A stretch of 64,000 bases of DNA from Streptomyces hawaiiensis (GTDB taxonomy: Bacteria; Actinomycetota; Actinomycetes; Streptomycetales; Streptomycetaceae): assembly GCF_004803895.1 (NCBI RefSeq), contig NZ_CP021978.1:7936001-8000000 (forward strand). The letters are read 5' to 3'. Position 1 is the first letter of the stretch. Each line of letters opens with the position of its first letter. The position numbers were made by a program, and so were the translations under genes. This document shows, piece after piece, positions 60,021-64,000 of this stretch. Below the pieces are notes generated by a model. It ran no database searches. It was not told where the DNA came from and worked only from the letters and a program-made list of their open reading frames with translations.

Positions 60021-60862
60021 GCGCGCGCCTGCGCGGTATCGCGCGGCAGACCGAGCAGATCGTCGCGGCCGGGGCCTACCGTGCGTCGGACGGGCGCGAG
60101 GTCTCGATCGCGGCGCAGCTGCGGGCGGCGCGCGAGGGTACGCGCCTGTACGGGCCGCAACCGGTGCCGGTGCCCGCCGATCGGGTGACCGGGGCGCGGG
60201 AGACGCTGGTCGAGGTCACGGGAGAGAGCAGCCTGGAGGCCACCCGCCGGCTGAGCGGGCACGTGGCCGTGCTGAACTTCGCCTCGGCCCGCAATCCCGG
60301 GGGCGGTTATCTGAACGGCGCCCAGGCCCAGGAAGAGGCCCTGTGCCGGGCCTCCGCGCTGTACGCCTGCCTCCTGGAGGCCCGGGCCTTCTACGACCAC
60401 CACCGGGCCCACCGCGACCCGTTCTACACGGACCGTGTCATCCACTCACCGGCCGTGCCCGTCTTCCGCGACGACCGGGGCCGCCTGCTGGCAGAGCCGT
60501 ACACCGCCGGCTTCCTGACCTCGCCCGCGCCCAACGCGGGCGTGGTGCTCCGCACGGCGCCCGAACGGGCCCCCGAACTGCCGCGGGCCCTCGCGGTCCG
60601 GGCCGAACGCGTCCTGGAGACGGCCGCCGCCCACGGCTACCGTCGACTCGTCCTCGGCGCCTGGGGCTGCGGGGTGTTCCGCAACGACCCCGCGCAGGTG
60701 GCGGAGGCGTTCCGGGCGCTGCTGGGGCCCGGCGGCCGCTTCGCGGAGGCCTTCGAGCATGTCGTGTTCGGGATCCTTGACCGGACGCGGGACCGTGCGG
60801 TGACGGGCGCCTTCGAGGAGGCGTTCAGCTCCAGCCGTAGCGCTCCTGCAGGCGGCGCCTGA
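60017..60862 (+). CDS. Bacterial-type poly(ADP-ribose) glycohydrolase (TIGR02452 family, macrodomain fold)
   Basis: A 281-aa protein. The PARG catalytic signature GGG-x6-8-QEE is complete: GGG at 95-97 in SARNPGGGYLNG and QEE at 105-107, with the two Glu for catalysis. Other family segments: HVAVLNFASA, RVIHSPAVPVFRDDRGRLL, APNAGVVL and LVLGAWGCGVFRNDPAQVAE. Bacterial PARGs of this form (for example from Thermomonospora) cleave ADP-ribose polymers. Which bacterial ADP-ribosylation it reverses here is unknown; no ADP-ribosyltransferase gene is adjacent. GTG start decided by GTGA overlap and by the start typical of the family. 38-bp convergent overlap with the next gene. Confidence 0.88.
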   Translation: MSARLRGIARQTEQIVAAGAYRASDGREVSIAAQLRAAREGTRLYGPQPVPVPADRVTGARETLVEVTGESSLEATRRLSGHVAVLNFASARNPGGGYLNGAQAQEEALCRASALYACLLEARAFYDHHRAHRDPFYTDRVIHSPAVPVFRDDRGRLLAEPYTAGFLTSPAPNAGVVLRTAPERAPELPRALAVRAERVLETAAAHGYRRLVLGAWGCGVFRNDPAQVAEAFRALLGPGGRFAEAFEHVVFGILDRTRDRAVTGAFEEAFSSSRSAPAGGA

Positions 60863-61271
60863 CCAGGTTGAAGCGCATGCGGTCCAGGGCGCACGCCTCC
60901 CGGCGCATACCGTCCTCGTGCAGGCGCAGCACCCGGTCCACGTCGACCCACGAGTCCCGGCCCGTCCGGTCCCACGGCCCACTGCCGATCGGCACCCACT
61001 CCCGGTCGCCGTCGTGCCGCTTGCTGGACAACCGCACCGCCAGGAAGGTGCCGCCCGGCTCGCGGGCGACCACCAGCACCGGGCGGTCCTTGCCACGGCC
61101 GTCGTTCTCCTCGTAGGGCACCCACGTCCAGACGATCTCCCCGGGGTCCGGGTCGCCGTCGTGCGCGGGCGAGTACTCCGTCCGTACCCGGCCCACCTCG
61201 CGCGGGTCGGCCTGGACGGTGGCGGAGGGGCCGTGACGGCCGGGGACGTTCTCGTCGGCAAACGTGCTCAC
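60825..61271 (-). CDS. PemK/MazF-like superfamily protein, no antitoxin gene adjacent
   Basis: A 148-aa protein. After a 45-aa charged N terminus, the PemK-like barrel has GEIVWTWVPYEENDGRGKDR, PVLVVAREPGGTFLAVRLSS and DSWVDVDRVLRLHEDGMRRE. The conserved G-x-I-V-W start and RPVLVV strand are those of PemK/MazF endoribonuclease folds. The toxin's usual catalytic Arg/Thr positions are only partly evident, and no small antitoxin gene is adjacent, so a toxin role is doubtful. GTG 61271 lies inside a 15-bp inverted repeat together with TAAGGT 6 nt upstream, which looks like a leaderless -10 box. Confidence 0.75.
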   Translation of the reverse strand: MSTFADENVPGRHGPSATVQADPREVGRVRTEYSPAHDGDPDPGEIVWTWVPYEENDGRGKDRPVLVVAREPGGTFLAVRLSSKRHDGDREWVPIGSGPWDRTGRDSWVDVDRVLRLHEDGMRREACALDRMRFNLVRRRLQERYGWS

Positions 61272-61303
61272 GGGGGCACCTTAGAGGCTGCCCCCGTGAG
61301 CAC
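61264..61303. promoter_or_regulatory. 15-bp perfect inverted repeat around the PemK-like promoter and start codon
   Basis: GTGCTCACGGGGGCA (61264-61278) and TGCCCCCGTGAGCAC (61289-61303) are exact reverse complements with a 10-nt loop. On the minus strand the loop and first base of the second arm hold TAAGGT, and the start codon GTG (61271-61269) is in that arm. It lies 11 bp after the SPFH gene stop, so it can also end that transcript. Confidence 0.7.
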
Positions 61304-61313
61304 GCCGCCCGGG

Positions 61314-62798
61314 TCACCTGTCGTCCATCGGCACCTTCTGCGTCTGCCCGTTCAGGGGCGAGGTGTCCTGCGGTGCCTGCCCGCTCCGGTCCATCGAGGC
61401 GAGCAGCTGACGGGCGAGGCCCAGCCCCGTGCCACCCATGGTGAGCGCCTTGGCGAACACGTCCGCCATGCCGTCGGCGCCGTTGAGCAGCACCATGTTG
61501 TCGACGTTGCCGAAGGCGGACGCGCCGGCCTGCACGATCTCCGGCCAGTTCTCGGCGAGTTGCTGGGCGACGACCGCCTCCTGGTTCTCGGCCAGGGCGG
61601 CGGCGCGGGCCTTGATGGCCTCCGCCGCCGCGAGGCCCTTCGCCCTGGCCGCCTCGGCCTCGGCCAGGCCCCTGGCCTGTGCCGCCGCCGCCTCGGCCTC
61701 ACCGGTGGCCCGGGTCGCCTGCGCGGCCGCCTCGCCCCGGGCCTTGGTCGCCTCGGCCTCGGCGCCCGCGGCCGTCTTGACCCGGGTGGCCTCGGCGGCC
61801 GCCGCGAGCTCCGTCTCCTTCGCCTGCGCCTGGGCCGACGAGATGCGCGCGTCGCGGTCGGCCTCGGCCAGGGTGCGGGTCTCGTAGGCCGCCGCGTCGG
61901 CGGGTTTGCGGACGTCCGCCTGGAGTTGCTGCTCGCGCCGGTGCGCCTCCAGCTCCGCCACCCGCGTCTCCTGGACGACGACCTCCTGCCGGGCGCCGGC
62001 CTCGGCGAGCGGCCCGGCCTGCCGGGCCTTGGCGGCCGCCGTGTCGCGCTCGGCCTGGTAACCGGCCTGGAGGATCTCGCTGTCCCGGGTCGCCTCCGCC
62101 ATCCGCGCGAACGACTGCTGCTCGGCCTCGGTGGCCAGCCGGTTGGCCTCCGCCTGCGCGATCCGCGCGTCGCGTTGCACGGCCGCCGCGTGCGGCATGG
62201 CGAGGTTCTGGATGTACCCGGTCGGGTCCTCGATCTCGTGGATCTGCAGCGAGTCCACGATCAGGCCCAGTTTCTCCATCTCGGTGCCGCACGCGGCACG
62301 GGTCTGCCCGGTGAGCTTCTCCCGGTCCCGGATCATGTCCTCGACCGTCAGCCCGCCCACGATGGACCGCAGATGACCGGCGAAGACGTTGTGCACCCGC
62401 TCCGACATCAGCTTCTGCTGGTCGAGGAACCGGCGGGCCGCGTTGGCGATCGACACGAAGTCGTCGCCCACCTTGAAGATGACCACGCCCCGCACCTTCA
62501 GCGGGATGCCCTGGTGGGTCACGCAGTCCACCTGGAGTTCTGTCTCGTTCAGGTCGAGCGAGAGCTTGCGCACCGCCTGCACTCCGGGCATCACGAGCGT
62601 GCCGCGCCCGGTGACGATGCGGAACCCCAAGCCCTCCTCGATGCCCTCCGTGCGGTGCTTGGACCCCGAGATGATCAGTGCCTCGTTGGGTTCGGCGACC
62701 CGCCACATGAGCTTGAACAGACCGATCAGAACGAGGACGGCGGCAACCGCCACCCCCGCAACGACGCCGACGACCATCGGCATTCGCCCCCTCTGCAT
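61314..62798 (-). CDS. SPFH/Band 7 (flotillin-like) membrane protein
   Basis: A 494-aa protein: N-terminal membrane helix (VVGVVAGVAVAAVLVLIGLF), SPFH domain about 30-220 (EALIISGSKHRTEGIEEGLG, ETELQVDCVTHQGIPLKVRG, NVFAGHLRSIVGGLTVEDMI, LIVDSLQIHEIEDPTGYIQN) and a long Ala/Glu/Lys-rich coiled coil about 230-430 (AEAEAARAKGLAAAEAIKAR). The order equals flotillins, scaffolds of membrane microdomains. ATG 62798 with GAGGG 5 nt upstream; a second ATG is 5 codons in. Encoded next to a short NfeD-like OB-fold protein, its usual partner. Confidence 0.9.
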   Translation of the reverse strand: MQRGRMPMVVGVVAGVAVAAVLVLIGLFKLMWRVAEPNEALIISGSKHRTEGIEEGLGFRIVTGRGTLVMPGVQAVRKLSLDLNETELQVDCVTHQGIPLKVRGVVIFKVGDDFVSIANAARRFLDQQKLMSERVHNVFAGHLRSIVGGLTVEDMIRDREKLTGQTRAACGTEMEKLGLIVDSLQIHEIEDPTGYIQNLAMPHAAAVQRDARIAQAEANRLATEAEQQSFARMAEATRDSEILQAGYQAERDTAAAKARQAGPLAEAGARQEVVVQETRVAELEAHRREQQLQADVRKPADAAAYETRTLAEADRDARISSAQAQAKETELAAAAEATRVKTAAGAEAEATKARGEAAAQATRATGEAEAAAAQARGLAEAEAARAKGLAAAEAIKARAAALAENQEAVVAQQLAENWPEIVQAGASAFGNVDNMVLLNGADGMADVFAKALTMGGTGLGLARQLLASMDRSGQAPQDTSPLNGQTQKVPMDDR

Positions 62799-62917
62799 GG
62801 TGCCCTCTCGGCACCGAACGAAGGGGAGTGTGCTCCTGCGCGGAGCCCGGGTACAGACACCGGCGCATCCTTGGCCGAAGCTTGACGCGTACGGCTCTCA
62901 CCTGCGTCGCAACGGGC

Positions 62918-63136
62918 TCAACTGTCGTACGCAGCCGCCACGTAGACCGTCCTCGGGGGCAGGTACTCGATCACCATCACGACCGTCCCCGTCTCGATGC
63001 GGTCGGTCGCGGAGGCGGGGTGGGCGAGGAAGTGCTCGGCGCCGCCGCGCACCCGGACGATCACCTCACCGACCAGCCCGGGCCCGATCGTTCCGGTGAC
63101 CCGCCCCATGAGCCCGACCATCGACGCGTCCGCCAT
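62918..63136 (-). CDS. Small NfeD-like OB-fold protein
   Basis: A 72-aa protein comprising only a beta-barrel like the C-terminal domain of NfeD proteins: MGRVTGTIGPGLVGEVIVRV, TDRIETGTVVMVIEYLPPRT, VYVAAAYDS. No membrane helix. NfeD proteins are encoded beside SPFH/flotillin genes and bind them; here it is the gene immediately upstream (119 bp) of the flotillin-like gene, on the same strand. ATG 63136 has TACGCT 6 nt upstream, suggesting leaderless transcription; an in-frame GTG at 63142 is an alternative. Confidence 0.75.
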   Translation of the reverse strand: MADASMVGLMGRVTGTIGPGLVGEVIVRVRGGAEHFLAHPASATDRIETGTVVMVIEYLPPRTVYVAAAYDS

Positions 63137-63155
63137 GAGCACAGCGTACGGTCGC

Positions 63156-64000
63156 TCAGGCGGCAGCGGAACGTGCCGTGACCGGCGGCGACGGCCACTG
63201 CTCGGCCCAGCGCAGGTCCGCCTCCAACTGGGCGGCCACCTGCACGAGCAGGGGCTCGCTGTTCGCCGGGCCCAGCAACTGCGCGCCGACCGGCAGGCCG
63301 TCCGGCGTGAAACCCGCGGGCACGTTGACGCCCGGCCAGCCCAGCACGTTCCACGGCCAGGCGTACGGGCAGGCGGCGATCATCGCCCGGTCGGTGGCGA
63401 ACCCGCTCAGTTCGAGCAGGGCGCCGATCCGGGGCGGGGGAGCGGCCGTTGTGGGCGCGAGAACGACGTCGTAGGAGGTGAAGAAGGAGCCGATGCGCCG
63501 GTGCAGCGCGGTCTCCGCACGCCGGGCCGCCCGCAGCGGGGCACCGGCGAGCAGCCGGCCCAGCCGGGCCGCGTCCCGGGTGCGCCGGTCCAGTAGCGCC
63601 GGGAAGGGCGCCTCGCCCACGCGCTCGGCGATCCCGGCCGTGGCGCGCGGCACGAAGGTCAGCCCGATCTGCCCGTAGGGCGGATCGGCCTCCTCGACGA
63701 AGTGCCCGAGCGCGGCCAGCCGTTCGGCCAGTTCGACCACCCGGGTCCGCACCTCGGGCAGGAGCCGGGCGGGCACCGCCGTGAAGGGCGGCTTGAGGGA
63801 GAGCGCGATGCGCAGCCGCCCGGGGTCGCGGCCGACGGCCCGGGACACGTCGAGGGCCGGGGGCCGGTGCGGGTCCTGGGCGTGGTTGCCGCTCGCGGCG
63901 TCCAGCAGCAGGGCCGCGTCGGCGACCGTGCGGGCCAGGGTGCCGTTGACGGTGATGCCCTGGAAGGACTCGCCGCGCGGCCAGGTGGAGACGCGTCCGC
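63156..64000 (-). CDS. Amidase (amidase signature family), C-terminal part; 5' end beyond window
   Basis: The frame is open to the window edge, so only about 281 codons are seen. GRVSTWPRGESFQGITVNG and the following GTLARTVADAALLLDAASGN stretch are the amidase region just after the catalytic Ser cluster, which must lie outside. The rest matches the C-terminal half: IALSLKPPFTAVPARLLPEV, FFTSYDVVLAPTTAAPPPRI and WPWNVLGWPGVNVPAGFTPD. Hydrolyses or transfers amide groups; substrate unknown. Its domain plan equals the frameshifted amidase at 4313-5655, though sequence identity looks moderate. Stop at 63156, 20 bp from the NfeD-like gene start on the same strand. Confidence 0.88.
   Translation of the reverse strand, partial: GRVSTWPRGESFQGITVNGTLARTVADAALLLDAASGNHAQDPHRPPALDVSRAVGRDPGRLRIALSLKPPFTAVPARLLPEVRTRVVELAERLAALGHFVEEADPPYGQIGLTFVPRATAGIAERVGEAPFPALLDRRTRDAARLGRLLAGAPLRAARRAETALHRRIGSFFTSYDVVLAPTTAAPPPRIGALLELSGFATDRAMIAACPYAWPWNVLGWPGVNVPAGFTPDGLPVGAQLLGPANSEPLLVQVAAQLEADLRWAEQWPSPPVTARSAAA

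Noticed and set aside
60825..61271. A functional toxin-antitoxin module
   Set aside because: Only a PemK-like frame is present; no small antitoxin gene is adjacent, and the convergent neighbour is a glycohydrolase of a different fold.

Overview
The window is high-GC actinobacterial DNA and almost certainly a Streptomyces chromosome. The signs are very GC-rich third codon positions, frequent GTG starts, 4-bp ATGA/GTGA operon overlaps, leaderless starts with a TANNNT box 6-7 nt upstream, and many families typical of the genus. From memory, the gene order (WS/DGAT at the left, then a PAS-GGDEF-EAL protein, a second succinate dehydrogenase operon, an ornithine-lipid pair and the ergothioneine cluster) resembles the S. 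coelicolor SCO0958 to SCO0910 arm region read in inverse order. That is recollection and was not computed. I saw no tRNA, rRNA, CRISPR array, transposase, integrase or prophage gene.

Layout. 0-7.5 kb: the 3' end of a wax-ester/triacylglycerol synthase, an SDR with an N-terminal Cys cluster, a 57-aa conserved protein, a GNAT and a VOC protein. Next come two adjacent minus-strand genes (amidase, alpha/beta-hydrolase lipoprotein) that each carry a one-base frameshift in a G/C run, then an AhpD-like protein. 7.5-16.2 kb: a FadR/FCD-type GntR regulator diverging from an eight-gene operon. The operon encodes a ribose-type ABC importer and enzymes of oxidative L-fucose breakdown (mutarotase, dehydrogenase, lactonase, fuconate dehydratase, SDR), with candidate operators in the divergent gap. 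16.2-26.6 kb: a lipase-maturation-factor-like membrane protein, a lipoprotein, two SpoIIE-type phosphatases around an Fpg/Nei glycosylase, a sigma factor / hypothetical / zinc anti-sigma run, and a CapA-like protein. 26.7-36 kb: a split-barrel flavin-type protein, a universal stress protein with a 37-bp tandem repeat at its 3' end, bifunctional LysX, a polysaccharide deacetylase, a class F sortase, two similar secreted membrane-tailed proteins, and two further membrane proteins.

36-47.3 kb: an SCO0930-type lipoprotein, an SAM methyltransferase overlapping a cyclic-di-GMP enzyme (RmdA-like), then LysR diverging from sdhCAB. The LysR-sdh block is flanked by inverted copies of a repeat I recognise as common in Streptomyces intergenic regions. 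OlsB/OlsA for ornithine lipids follow. 47.3-55.3 kb: a 181-bp-period duplication, a UvrA-like ABC ATPase with a LLM oxidoreductase, a nucleotidyltransferase, a cysteine-free L32 ribosomal protein with a Zur-box-like promoter, an acetate-type symporter with a DUF485 partner, a HAD phosphatase and dodecin. 55.3-64 kb: the ergothioneine operon egtABCD, a bacterial-type PARG (TIGR02452) preceded by a 20-codon ORF, an orphan PemK-like protein whose start lies inside a 15-bp perfect inverted repeat, an SPFH/flotillin-like protein, an NfeD-like OB-fold protein, and a second amidase running off the right edge.

The best candidates for follow-up are the complete-looking L-fucose module with its operators, the zinc-responsive L32 paralogue, the PARG/PemK-like pair with unusual start regions, the sortase F neighbourhood with two sorting-signal-like substrates lacking LPXTG, and the paired frameshifts at 4.7 and 5.95 kb.
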